A DNA stretch of 18,411 nucleotides from Gyrodactylus bullatarudis (lineage: Eukaryota > Platyhelminthes > Monogenea > Gyrodactylidea > Gyrodactylidae). Below the pieces are notes generated by a model. That model was not told the origin of the DNA, did not search any database, and was given only the letters and a program-made list of their open reading frames with translations. Below, piece after piece: positions 1 to 10,011 of the stretch. Position 1 is the stretch's first letter, and each line of letters opens with the position of its first letter. The DNA lies in contig SSNU01003043.1 in assembly GCA_012064415.1 (NCBI GenBank), positions 1 through 18,411 on the forward strand. The letters run 5' to 3'. The position numbers and the translations under genes were made by a program.

Positions 1-115
1 TTATTACATTTAAAAAGACTACAAGATCCAGATTTATTTCATTCTATTGATCAGATTAACTTACATTTATTTTGTACACATTATTTTATATTTATATTTC
101 AATATAAGGCTTTAT

Positions 116-427
116 CTAACAAAAAAATGGAAGTTGCAGGAATAGAGGGTTAGGATTAGAATCATCAAGCATCTTGTCTTTCTCTTTTATTCGGGCGTGT
201 TTTCTGATGAATTCTTTTGGGTAAGCACATTGTTCAAATTTCGCGAAGACCTTTTTCTGTTCTTTTTCCTGAAGATGGGTTGAAACTACACGGTAGATCT
301 TCAAGAATTCGCTTCTCATAAGGCCTCTTTTGGTTTCGATGGGACTAAAACTGGTGTAAGGCATGTACTGCATAGGGAGAGATGAAGCTTTCGGTGCTTG
401 GGCATTTTTCAATGGAAGCCTTGTCAT
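116..427 (-). pseudogene. Possible RT thumb-region fragment of a retroelement (Penelope-like?)
   Basis: A 103-codon open frame. The stretch around residues 20-75 has a string (PYTSFSP, then KRGL, then about 35 residues, then a YPKEFI motif) that resembles the region just after the RT catalytic core in Penelope-like ORFs. There a K-R-G-L/F block is followed about 40 residues later by a (G)YP..FI block. PLE1 in this window has a comparable KRGLVTALA block and PLE2 a GYPNKFV block. No catalytic RT motif and no GIY-YIG domain is attached, and the frame upstream of 427 is closed by stops. If real it is an isolated, decayed fragment. The assignment rests on one weak pattern, and the frame could also be an unrelated small ORF. 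Confidence 0.3.
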
Positions 428-545
428 TCATATACATCACTCATAAATGTTTTTTCTCTTAGAACTTAATAATAAATTTGAATTTAATAATAGTAATTCT
501 AGTGTATTTAGCAAAAAACATATTAAATAAACATTTAAATAGTTT

Positions 546-1857
546 TTATTTCGAAATAAACCAGCAATAGTCACTCAATATGCCTTCCTTATTTTCGCCA
601 AGAAACTGATCTTGACTGATTATCAGAAACTGAATTTCGACAATTCCTGATGGAAACGTTCGCCGTGCTGATCTGTGGTTTGGTTTATCTTCAGGAAACT
701 TATCAAAATGTCTCCATAATAGATGGACTTTGTAACTCATATGGACATTAATCGTTCTGAAACAACGAATAAGATTACCTATTTTTCCTCTTGTTCCATT
801 CCTTCTGTCGTAAGTTAAAACTGAAAAAAACATCTGCCATTGCTTTTTAAGCTTTAGTTTGGGGGGCATTTAACTTTTCTTGAAAGCCTTGATCGTTTTT
901 AATTTTGTCTAATTGCGGCCCAATGAAGGCCCCCTTCTCTGCTTTTGCATAGCTGACCTTGTACTTGTCGGATCTATATCTATGGTGTACATCAGAAAGA
1001 CTCTTTACAAACTGAGCAAAGACCCCCAGTTTCAAGTGGAGAACTGGTAAAATAATTCTTGTTGTATCAATAAGAGGTTCAGCGAACCTTGACTTATCAT
1101 CCTCAATACTTCGCGGGGGCCAGTCACGTATCAAATAATGATTAATGTCATCTCTTGAGTGCCATAGACAAAAACAACATGGGAACCCCGAGTAACCTCC
1201 ACTTATACCATTCAATAATGAAACCATCTTTAAATCGGTCACAACAATCCACGCTTTTTGATTGACTTTTAAAAAATTTTCATGGAATCATAAGTCTCCT
1301 TGTGCTTTTCTGAGTTTCCTATCGGAATATTTGGATAGGAATAGTCCGTGTGCATTAAAGTGGCCTTAAGATTAGCATTTGAACCATCGATGAATAATTT
1401 TCAATCAGTTTCCACGTATGGAATATTGAGTTTGGTAAATAAATTTGGGATATTTTGACATTATATAAAGTCTTGATCAGCGGTGAAAAATTCTCTAAAT
1501 TCTTGGTCCCTTGTGCGATATATTGACGATTTTACACGCTCTTTAGCAATTTTTCGTTCTTTCATTAATTTGACTAAGAGCTCAGACTTTCTCTTTGACA
1601 GATCTAATATCTTAATGATGTAATCAATATCCTTTAGGTCAGCTGCTCTCTCTATAACCTTGTTGAATCCTATTGATGCTGATTCTGATAGAGCGGTATT
1701 TGAATTCTCATCAAAAGCAATTTGATTTCGGATTAGAGGAACTTTGTATAAGCAAAATTTAGCTGAGAGTAGATCACTGGGATAAAAAATTTGACCCCTG
1801 CCTGGTTTGATAAAAGTTTTACAGAAGTAGCAATCGTCGGGGTGATATGTATATAAA
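546..1857 (-). pseudogene. Decayed gene of a transposon-associated family (CYFC...SHLDFFP type)
   Basis: Reading the minus strand from 1857 down, consecutive pieces in shifting frames match one large uncharacterised protein family that I recall as highly repeated in aphid, spider, copepod and Hydra genomes. The order is a zinc-finger-like HPDDCYFC motif (1821-1844), then YRTRDQEFREFFT (about 1500), then LFIDGSN...LKATLMH and IPIGNSE..KETY (about 1400-1290). Next come DLKMVSLLNGISGGYSGFPC with CFCLWHSRDD (about 1240-1150), LPVLHLKLG (about 1040) and IGPQ (about 925). MSYKVHLLWRHFDKFPED (about 740-685) and a terminal DYCW (about 555) close it. The gene is dead: in-frame stops lie near 1464, 1408 and 1270, with frame changes near 1250 and 855. 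The molecular function is not established to my knowledge. The family's repeat-like copy number suggests a mobile origin, but I cannot see a transposase triad. A C-terminal extension below 546 was not found. Confidence 0.65.
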
Positions 1858-1859
1858 TT

Positions 1860-2152
1860 TCATGCATGAAAAAATTCATCTTTTGAATTCAAAAAAATGG
1901 AAATTTTAGCAGTTTTTGAGTAATAACCAGGCCGTAAAATAATTTTGAGAAAAAAACGAAAGTCACCATGATGATCAGCGTTAAAAACTGAACACGATAT
2001 GTAAATTTCAGCCTGGTTGATTCTTAAGTGTTGCACCGTGTAATTAAACATCATTTTTTATAGGTGTTTTTGGTGACGAAGGATAAGTGCTTAAGTCTTT
2101 TAGTATATCTAATTGGATGCTGTAGAGTTGCTTGTTCTTCGTTTTCACTCAT
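1860..2152 (-). pseudogene. Possible 5' part of the preceding decayed gene
   Basis: Two short open pieces precede the CYFC region. An ATG-started 33-codon frame (2152 down to a TGA at 2051-2053) begins MSENEEQ. An overlapping frame of 64 codons (2054-1860) ends KDEFFHA, a few bases before the frame that carries HPDDCYFC. Their position and strand fit an N-terminal region of the same broken gene, joined by frameshifts. I do not recognise either sequence, so this is inference from adjacency only. An unrelated chance ORF is the main alternative. Confidence 0.3.
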
Positions 2153-2392
2153 TACAGATCTCATCAGACTTTTATTAAACACAGAGTTAGAAAATCTTCA
2201 TTAAGATCGAACGTAGAATTGGAGTTTTGAAGTTAAAGTTATATACAAAAGCTATTCAAAATCATTACAAATAGATTTACCCAAGTGTATCTGGCTTTCA
2301 ATATAATAATAATATGATCTTTTGTCCGGGGATTAAACTCTTTAGGTTTTATATCTGTCAGTTTCCACTCTGAATCAATTTTGATTTTTGAA

Positions 2393-2840
2393 TTATGTTA
2401 AATGAAATAAACATAAATAAATAATATGTAATAGTAACCCAGCAACCCCAAATGATCGCAAACGTTTCTTTTCACAGCCCGGATTAATAACCTCAACCCC
2501 AAATCGAAAAAGGAACCCCTCTACATCACCCCAGAAACACAAAACAAAAAGGAAGAAGGGCAAAAAAGTGCCTGACGACAACCAGAAAATATACAACTTC
2601 CTTCCTCCCCTAAAAAGGTGGGAAGACTAATCGGAGATCTCATTGGTCAACATCAAAACAATACCCCCATTGGCCAAAAACCCTAGAGTGAATATCAGCT
2701 ATTGGTCAGACTATACTGTGCTATATTTTTCTTGTATGTATATATATTTATCAAAAGTCGGTGTAAGGTCTGAAGAGAGCCGACGAAAATAAAAGCTTTT
2801 GTTCACCTCAAAAAACCTCTCGTCTTTCTATCCAGCATGA
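2393..2840 (+). repeat. G-poor LTR-like or promoter-like block
   Basis: From about 2430 to 2620 the plus strand is strikingly C/A-rich and poor in G, unlike its surroundings. It is followed by three ATTGG (inverted CCAAT) boxes at 2642, 2669 and 2701, a TATA-like run at about 2738-2750, and an AATAAA signal at 2788-2793. Box order and spacing resemble U3-R-U5 of an LTR or the pLTR of a Penelope-like element. A TGTAATAG start near 2427 and a CCAGCA end at 2836 would give a TG...CA LTR of about 410 bp. I see no target-site duplication, no partner LTR and no clear primer-binding site, so the element class stays open. The long minus-strand ORF here is a by-product of base composition. Confidence 0.4.
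2761..2808 (+). ncRNA. Hammerhead ribozyme-like motif (candidate a)
   Basis: The core CUGAAGA lies at 2770-2776 and GAAA at 2785-2788. Stem III pairs 2788-2792 with 2799-2803 (A-U, A-U, U-G, A-U, A-U). H17 is C2804, and stem I pairs AGGU (2766-2769) with ACCU (2805-2808). The predicted cleavage is after C2804. Weakness: stem II is only G2777-C2784. A competing hairpin (GUCGG 2757-2761 with CCGAC 2780-2784) exists, and the AATAAA poly(A) signal overlaps stem III. It could be a coincidence inside an LTR R region. Confidence 0.35.
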
Positions 2841-3320
2841 CTGATGGTCGGCAACCTCAGAATATGTAATGTGTTTCATAATTTACAATTGTTCTTTTTA
2901 TGAATATAGAAATTAGTATTTTTGTAAATAAGCATTAAGTTCTTTTTCATTCAAATGTTCATGAATTAAAAACGTTTTAAAAATCATTTTCAACTTTGAG
3001 GAAAATAATTACAAAAATATGTCAAGTTCAGCATTAAATGCATACAAATGTTCTTTATATTTCATAATTCTTCATTAAGTATTCTTTTCATGGTATTTTT
3101 AATAATTTATTAATTGATTATTAAAGTTTATGTTCATGGAAATAGTTATAATTTGGGAAAATAAATTGGGTAAAAATAGATAAGTTCACCATAAGGATTG
3201 TTCATCATTTGTGAGTTAGATCTCGCAATGCGCAGAAGTCACACATCTTCCCTTTGACATAAGACTCAGCGTGTATCAAATTTATAAGCTAGTAAAGAAA
3301 CAATTCAAACATGTATGGCA
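2841..3320. other. No gene recognised
   Basis: A+T-rich sequence with many short stop-broken frames. The last 120 bases or so (3200-3320) probably form the 3' tail, on the minus strand, of the tRNA-like/hammerhead element that follows. I see no coding remnant or strong repeat otherwise. Confidence 0.4.
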
Positions 3321-3440
3321 GGTATAGACGCGTTTCGTCCGTATTGAGAATCCTCAGTATACCGTAGCCGAGAATCGAACCAGGGTCATGAACAACTATA
3401 ACGAAATTTGGTCACGAGACGTAAATTTTTATCCTCTATT
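3200..3440 (-). mobile_element. tRNA-like + hammerhead SINE-like retroposon, copy 1 (degraded head)
   Basis: Read on the minus strand, a tRNA-like segment with a recognisable pol III B box (GGTTCGATTCTC, 3370-3381) runs, after six bases, into a complete hammerhead (3321-3363). A tail follows that shares the start of its sequence (pattern CTGCCA a few bases after the ribozyme) with copy 2 at 14695-14940. The A box is not convincing in this copy. The hammerhead sits at the same distance behind the B box as in copy 2, which supports common descent. The 5' and 3' borders are guesses, and no target-site duplication was found. Confidence 0.5.
3321..3363 (-). ncRNA. Hammerhead ribozyme (candidate b), minimal type I
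   Basis: On the minus strand stem I is a perfect six pairs, GGUAUA (3363-3358) with UAUACC (3326-3321). The core is CUGAGGA (3357-3351) and GAAA (3336-3333). The stem III segment is the palindrome ACGCGU, followed by H17 = C, a GUC cleavage triplet. Stem II (UUCU...GGAC-type) has a mismatch at its first pair. All invariant core positions are present. The palindromic, almost loop-less stem III suggests activity as a dimer, as known for newt satellite and Schistosoma hammerheads. Confidence 0.65.
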
Positions 3441-4716
3441 GAATGGTGTAAGTCTCAAGAGAAAATTATCATGGATAACAAAGTTATTGTATTTCAGTTA
3501 TAAAGGATCCTAGAAAAATATTTTTTATACCTTAAGAAAGAAATAATAGAAAATTTTCTATAAAATGATGTTTAATTATATTATATTCTTGAGAAATTGA
3601 AGAGAATTGATCCTAAAAGTTGAGAGTGAATCAAAGGGATAATGATAATTTTAGCTTTAATTTCATTGGTCGGAATTATACTTGAATATCATCGGTCAAT
3701 GAAAAGAGAGGTATGAGTAACAGATTCATTAGCTTGTATATTTATTTCGAGGCGTTATTAATCCAATTAACTATATTGAATATAAAATTTTTCATTTCAT
3801 TTCAAATCTTTACAGTTCCGACGGTATAGAAATACTCTGATTCATTTGGTTGCGAATATTTGAATGAATTGTTAATTGTTCTAAATGAAGTGTGCAAAAA
3901 AGTCAATCATGCTACAATAAACTTACGTGTGATGTCTATTGGTCATCCGCCTAAGATAGATTTATTTAATAATTTGATTTTTGAAAATTGAAAGTACACC
4001 AGTGGCATAAATTAATTTATAAATGGAAGAATAGGTTAATGATATTACACGGAGGAAATAAAAAAATAAATTTTTAGATATATTGATATTTTTTTCAGGG
4101 TTTGTGCAGAATTTTCCACAGATTCCAAAAATCTAATTTTTATAAAAATGTATCAAAAAATAATAAAAATTTCGCAAAAATCTGAAATTTAAAAAAATCC
4201 CAAATTAGATCTCATATTTCTTCAAATTACTTGTCTAAAACGCAATTACACAATTAAATCAGCTCATTAAAAAGAACGGAAAATTCTGCGTCTAATAAGG
4301 TATATTTCAATATGACGCGAAAAAATTTCTTTTTAAAACCAGCCGTTATACTTTGAGTAACTGTAAAAACTCACGAAAATTGTCATATATTTCGGGTTTG
4401 TAAACTCGATAGAGCTCATATTTTTCATAAATCTTGGACTCTTAAGACTATATCCTATGCAAAATTTTGTGCTCTTTCTAATGGTCATATTTATTTTTTG
4501 ATATCTTGTGAAATTCAAATAGATATGTACGGTTTAAGTCAATGGATGGAGGGGTCTCTCAATTGTGAAAGCACTATTCTTATTTTGTTTAATTTTAGGG
4601 CAGAGGAAGAAAAAATATTCATTCCATCTACTCGAATTCTATTGGCTCATCAATGTGATAGTTTAAGGTTTGGCATTAGATACAATCTCTGGTCATCATG
4701 TATTGAACTGACTATA
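3441..4716. other. No gene recognised
   Basis: Very A+T-rich DNA. An imperfect palindrome (TTCATTG...CAATGAA) lies at about 3661-3701. Small ORFs here have no recognisable motif and look like chance frames. Confidence 0.4.
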
Positions 4717-5114
4717 ACTTTTTAATTTTCACATTGATGACTCCTGTTGTATGACGTCATCCATATGAGGTCTTTCAACTTAAAAACTACTAGAGACCCC
4801 CTTTTTAGAAAACAAACATCATGAGCAAACTCTCCTCCTTTTATCATGAACGCTGAGCAAATAAAAATACATCTCCTTTCGGGAATAGGAGCAAAAGGTG
4901 GGATTGTCTTTGAATGAAAATTTAGTACCCCGTTGAAATCGATTCCCACCTCTCAAGAAAGGTTACTACGAAGGAACACAAGCATGTTGAAAAAAATGAA
5001 AGAGGAAAGTAAGCAAATCTCAAGATTTGCGATTTCTAAAAGAGAATGTCTCTAGCAGTTTTTATGTGGAATGACCTCATACAACTGGAGTCACCAATGT
5101 GAAGATTGAAAAGC
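4717..5114. mobile_element. MITE-like element with long terminal inverted repeats
   Basis: The first 38 bases (from 4717) match the reverse complement of the last 38 (to 5114) with five differences. The inverted similarity continues to about 4822 on the left and back to about 5027 on the right, with one extra segment of roughly 20 bases in the left arm. Both ends abut TA (4715-4716 and 5115-5116), as expected for a Tc1/mariner-type target duplication. The middle 200 bases carry no recognisable transposase, so it would be non-autonomous. The two arms are about 80-87% alike by eye, suggesting an old insertion. The small ORFs over it are not genes. Confidence 0.6.
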
Positions 5115-5552
5115 TAACTTGGATCTAAAACTTGAGGGAACCAGATTTTATTCTGTATCGAATGGTGCTAATTTCATAGGGATCAAACGAAAATAAATTA
5201 ACTTTGTTTTGGCTAAAGAAAAATGCTGAATTTAAGGCTCAAAATGATAAAAAATAACTTATATATGGCCAAAACAAAATTTCACCTAATTTCTAAAAAA
5301 ATATAAATTTCATACTCTTACTTAAGTAATAAAACAAAAAAGTCCTATATTTTTTAGACGGTTCGGTGTATATATTTTTTTCTCCTTTTCCTTTATTTTT
5401 GTGAATCATAACTATTTTCGTATGAAATTGCTAATTGTCGAACAGAACCTATGAATTGTTCAATAAATATTCATTTCATATAAAATTCACTGTTGCTATT
5501 TATTGAAGATTTTTGGGGTTTTTTTCAGATTACATTATTTTCTCATTTCCAT
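5115..5552. other. No gene recognised
   Basis: A+T-rich sequence between the MITE-like element and the broken end of the LINE. The missing RT continuation of the LINE is not present here in any frame I could follow. Confidence 0.4.
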
Positions 5553-7185
5553 TCATGATTCTTTAGACAAGTCAATATATATTACGACAGATTTCTTTTT
5601 ATTCTTGTTAAGAAGTGACACATAGTTTAAGAAATTGAAAATATTAGTCTCACAGGATTTGCCTCTACAGAATCCATGTTGATCAGGATCTATTTTCTGT
5701 ATGTCAATTATACCAAGGATTTTAATGAAAAGAATTGAGTCAATGATTTGCATAAGTGTGTTTTGTAGAGTTATAGGTCTAAATTCATCACTATTGGGTT
5801 TAGGAATAGGAATAAATTTAGCGAGTAACATATAATCAGGAGTTATATTATTAAAAAATAATGGTTGCAAAAGTTTGTAAAAACTATGAATAAAATTCAC
5901 GTGACTGCTTGTAAGTATATTGACACTAATTTTATAAAATTCTTTAGTGTTTTTATTTTTGAATTTTCTTAATAATTTGTTAAACTCAGAAAAACTCATA
6001 AAGGTATTATTATGATAACCTGAGCATGAATCACAGTGGGTAAATGCTTGGGTGGCTATTGGAATAAAATTTTTGAAAGTTGACATGAAGATATTTTGTA
6101 AGGCTTCACATGTCATATTATTTTTGTTATTATTTTCCGCATTTTTCTTATTTGAGAATTTAAAATATTTATTGAGATAGAAATAACCTTGTTTGGGTTT
6201 ACTGGTATCTCAGTTTCTTTTCAATTCTATCATATTCAAGATTGTAGAGTTCCTTGATCTGATTGTGTGTATTCATCATCATTTCAACAGATCGAGACAT
6301 AGACAAGCATTTAGTGAGCTTATTTTTAAGAGTGATGTGTTTCTTGTGAACTAAGTTATCAAGATTAACTCTTTCTTTTTTAATCGTAGACAATGAGTAA
6401 ATTCTGGAATATTGCTCAAGAAAATTTTTAATATTTAGTAGGTTTTTACTAATATTCGAGACAGCTTTTATCATGTTAAAATCTGTAAACTCGAAGTATT
6501 CGTTGGTATCAGTTTTATGTTTAAAGATTTCGACATTAGAAAAAGTTAGTTTGGCAAAAACTCCTGAGTGATCTATATAATAATATCAAATTCAAATAAT
6601 GTATTTTTTTCAATTAATATGCAATCAAGTATGTTGTTTAGTCTGGTAGGTATATTGATTATTTGGTTTAATCCTAAATTAAATAGATATAATCCTATAA
6701 GAGTCTTAGGATGATTCCAATCTTCATGAGGAAGATTGAGATCACCAAGTATAATGAGTTCAGTCTCAACATATTTATCAATTATATTATCAATGTAACT
6801 CATAAGGATAGAGTCATCAGTGGTTGTGTTGTTAGGTCTTCTATAAACTAGGACTATATTTATTGTTTTCGTGTCGGACAGTTTAATAACACAGTTTAAG
6901 AGCTCATTCTTGTTAACTGAAGAGGTATTAAATGATGTAAGGTTGAAAGTGTCTTTAAAAATAATAAAACTCCACCATGTTTATCACCAATTCTATCGGA
7001 TCTAATAAATTTATAGCCTTCTTAATGAAGACAATGGTCAGAATGAGATTCATGTAGCCGTGTCTCAGTAAAACACTAAAAATCATATTGTGTATTCAGA
7101 ATAAAACTTTTTAAGAGAAGCTATACAGAAAGAAGAGATCTTATATTTTGTAGAAAGAAAGTGATAGTTGATAAAAAGGCAACAC
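5553..7185 (-). pseudogene. APE-type non-LTR retrotransposon (LINE) ORF2, 3'-truncated and frameshifted
   Basis: Read from 7185 down, the frames join into a LINE endonuclease followed by the start of an RT. Endonuclease signs are an N-x-x-x-LS-x-K segment near 7180, TETRL (about 7065), SDRIGDKHGGV (about 6985), VLVYRRPN (about 6850), ILGDLNLPHEDW (about 6745-6710) and DHSGVF (about 6570), the last being the usual catalytic D-H near the domain end. A linker runs from 6474 to 6199. The RT begins in 5553-6116 with EFRPITLQN and HGFCRGKSC, and ends within motif A (YIDLSK), where the sequence changes to unrelated DNA. Stops near 7080 and 7035 and frame changes near 6935, 6580 and 6195 make it dead. 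The gene order fits Jockey/CR1-like clades; the exact clade is not decided. Loss of the 3' half is unusual, since LINE copies normally lose the 5' end. Confidence 0.8.
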
Positions 7186-8379
7186 AGTTAATCAAAGGTG
7201 TATTAGTTATTTGTACTCGCATTATGATTGTCATTATTAGACCGATAATTTTGAAGGGTGACGGTAATCAAAATGATATAAATGCAAATGAACTTGGTTT
7301 ATTGTGGTAAAATGATTTTTATGTGTTATCAAAATCTGAAAAAAATAGTTCATCTGAGAGATTCCGGAAGCTCAATAAATAAACTAATCTTTTCAGTAAA
7401 GAGAAATAAATTTTAAGTTATAACTATCATTTAAAATTAATTTAAGAAATTTTTATATTTCTCACTGAACTAAGCCTCGCCTAAAAATTTCAACTCTTCT
7501 TATTTATTTTTATGCAGAATAATAATTTTCATAAGTATTTAGACGAACTGAATGAGTTTCACAATTTTTTCTTACAGAGCAATCAATCGAATTCCTAACT
7601 ATCCCATCAGCACCATCGACTATCTGTCCTATATATTCATGGTATCAAGTTATTATTGATGATTCAATCTGATTTGAACACAAAAAAGAGGAAAAGCATG
7701 TAGCTTCTCTCCAGTATCCCAGCTTTATTGTGAGAAATCTGAAATATCCCCTCTAATGCTAGGAGGAAACAAAGATCTTAGTGATAAGCTATTAACTTCT
7801 ATTTAGCATTGGACTCAAATCAGCAGATCTTATTGAATAATTTTAATTCGTTTTATATGTTAAAGGGAATCATGTAAGAACAGAGATTTGTAAATGAACT
7901 GAACAAATAACACACCTGGGTAATCTGTGAATGGATGAAAAGAAAAATTTAATAAGCAATGTGAATCATCTGTTTAAAATTCTTTTTTTTCTTATAGAAA
8001 TATTAGTATAAATCTAAAAACAAAAGTAAATTAAAGTTCAATCCATCAAATCAAGAATTTACTGCTGATTCTTTTAATAATTATTGTAAATATCTAATTA
8101 CACTATTTATACAAAACATGTCTAGTTATTCAATATATCAGGTAAATAATTAGGTAACTTTTAAATAATGTATGTCGAATAAACTCACTTGCCATCTGGT
8201 TCACTTTCAAAAAAGTTTGATCAAGAAGCGACTTTCTAAATAGGTTTTCTCCTGATTATTAGTTGAAATTGTAATTGTCTTCTCTTGCCCAACTCTTCAG
8301 AAAAACTTTCAGAGCCTGATAGAAGTGAACATAGCCCAAAGAGTGTGTTTCTAATGAGTAAGAATTCATGAAGAAAAGC
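7186..8379. other. No gene recognised
   Basis: A+T-rich DNA without a coding remnant I can name. The part next to 7185 may be LINE 5' sequence, and the part next to 8380 may belong to the element carrying hammerhead c. Confidence 0.35.
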
Positions 8380-8443
8380 GATGTCAGGCTTGTTATAAGA
8401 ATAGCGCTTTATTTCGTCGCTTACTCATCAGCTTTCACATGCC
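8380..8443 (-). ncRNA. Hammerhead ribozyme (candidate c), PLE-type
   Basis: On the minus strand the core CUGAUGAG (8431-8424) is followed by a two-pair stem II (GU/AC around AAGCG) and CGAAA (8416-8412). Stem III is AUA/UAU with loop AAGCGC, H17 = U, and stem I begins AAG/CUU. Distal AUGU (5') and ACAU (3') can extend stem I with an internal loop. It shares the lead-in GGCATGT and the CTGATGAGTA start with candidates d and e, so it probably derives from a related Penelope-like terminal repeat. A TATA-like AAATATAAAT lies just upstream. No PLE body is visible beside it. Confidence 0.6.
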
Positions 8444-9527
8444 AGATTTATATTTAAAAAATACGAGAATAGATGAAAATAGATCTGTTCAGAAATTAGC
8501 CATCAAACCACTTGTCATACCTAGAGGAACTTTGTAAACAATAGACATGAATGAAGAGAACAGAGAGAAACTAGCTAATTCCCAACCTTCAACCAGATCC
8601 AGATCAAGAAAAAGGAATATGGCGGAAGCAAACCAAGATCAGAAAAAGTTTACCTGATACTTTTTTCAATATTAATACTAATAAAACTTAGATAATCCAT
8701 TTTCAAAAATCAAACTCAAACGATTATTTCTCATGAAATCCTCTTCAGCATGATCTATTCTATTGAAAGACCTTATACAAACGTACAAAAAAATAGTATA
8801 CACACACACATGGTAACTCTCCCATAACCAAATGTACTTGCATAATACCAACACCCAGAAAACTACAGATAAATACCAAAAGCAAGCACACACACTCACC
8901 TTCAAGAAGGCGAACAAAATCTTGCTAATGTGTTTTTTTTCTTTCTTTCTTTGATAAATAGTTGGTACATATATGATAACTAGTATCAAAGCATCTGTAA
9001 TTTACAGTCAGGCATTATACCTTATGAAGATAAATAGTATTTTGTTACAATCTGTTCATTACTTTCTCTTCATTTATATTGTTTCTCTTCCTGAAACTAT
9101 CACTTTATATCAGTTAATCGTTCATTATGAATTACATTTAATCTACATGTCCCTTTTTTTACATACATGATATTTCAAGCTACTTTCAACAAATTAGTTT
9201 GTGACTGGTAAATTTTATCTTTTTAATTCTAATGATCAGTGAAGACTTTGATATTTATGAAGAGTCGGTTGAGAAGAATAAAAAGGAAGGAATATGAAAA
9301 ATGATTAGCAAAACAATAAATATCTTCACAAGAAATATTTAAGTTATTTGATTTACTGCAAATTTTGATACTAGTATACATGTAGCTTCGTCTAAAATAT
9401 ACAATAAGAAAAATCTGGTAATGTATATAAATTTAATAAAAATAACTTCTTTTCTTTTTTTTCCTTTTTTGTTAGTTTATAAATCTGGTTTTAATTTCTT
9501 TAGAGGACTCTTTCAAGTTTTTTCTCT
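8444..9527. other. No gene recognised; short simple repeats
   Basis: Contains a short CA-type microsatellite at about 8797-8810 and a CTTT-type run at about 8940-8952. The open frames crossing this region have low-complexity, Cys/Phe/Tyr-rich translations without motifs and look like composition artefacts. Confidence 0.4.
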
Positions 9528-9820
9528 TCAAGGAGTTTGGTAGTCTATCAAAGTGTTACATCGATTAACAATTCTGTAGCGTTCTCTAAGTCTAGAGATT
9601 CTCTGGGGCCTCAGGGATTTTCTAATAAGTATGAGACTTTTTATATCTCTTCGAATTTTGATAGACTCTGAAGGTTGACCAAGTTGTTTTTTGTACTGGG
9701 CAGATAGTTTATTTCGAAAAATTCTGGCGACTCTCAGAAACTTCTTGGACCATTTTTTCTGGGTTCCAACATCCAGAGCAGAACTCGACAACAGATCGGG
9801 CCACCATTTTGTATAAGAAT
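9528..9820 (-). pseudogene. Unrecognised basic ORF, possibly the N-terminal part of a PLE ORF
   Basis: An open frame of about 95 codons (from about 9815 without an ATG; TTG at 9791) encodes a Lys/Arg-rich, probably helical segment. It begins TKWWPDLLSSSA and includes KKFLRVARIFRNKLS and RISRLRERYRIVNRC. I recognise no domain. It lies about 200 bases downstream, on the same strand, of the PLE1-type terminal repeat with hammerhead d. In Penelope-like elements the ORF starts downstream of such a repeat, so it may be the start of a second, truncated tandem PLE copy. A LINE linker region (KWW motifs occur there) is the alternative. No RT motif follows. Confidence 0.3.
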
Positions 9821-10011
9821 ACCTTTATAAAGTCATTTTTGATACATTTGTGTATTTGTATACATCTGCTGACATAAGACCTGTAGATTTTCTTATAATG
9901 TTCTGTAAAATCAAGAAAATTATTGTATTTAACGAACTAAATCACGAACTTTTTTATGTTTGAGAGATGTCCAGAGACATCGGCTTTGAGCTGAGTAACC
10001 GATGCTGGAGT

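Noticed and set aside
2051..2170. CUGAUGA core on the minus strand at 2167-2161 followed by GAAA
   Set aside because: No stem III can form after the GAAA, and stem I does not pair.
2393..2596. 67-codon minus-strand ORF rich in Phe and Leu
   Set aside because: Shadow of the G-poor plus strand; no motif.
2573..2600. CUGACGA...GAAA on the plus strand
   Set aside because: The first stem II position is C-A and no stem III is possible.
2427..2836. Complete solo LTR with TG...CA ends
   Set aside because: No target-site duplication and no second copy in the window; borders not supported.
6800..6822. CUGAUGA on the minus strand
   Set aside because: It lies in LINE coding sequence and no GAAA follows.
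8678..8989. 103-codon minus-strand ORF with Cys/Trp/Tyr-rich translation
   Set aside because: Runs through a CA microsatellite and a CTTT run; looks like a composition artefact.
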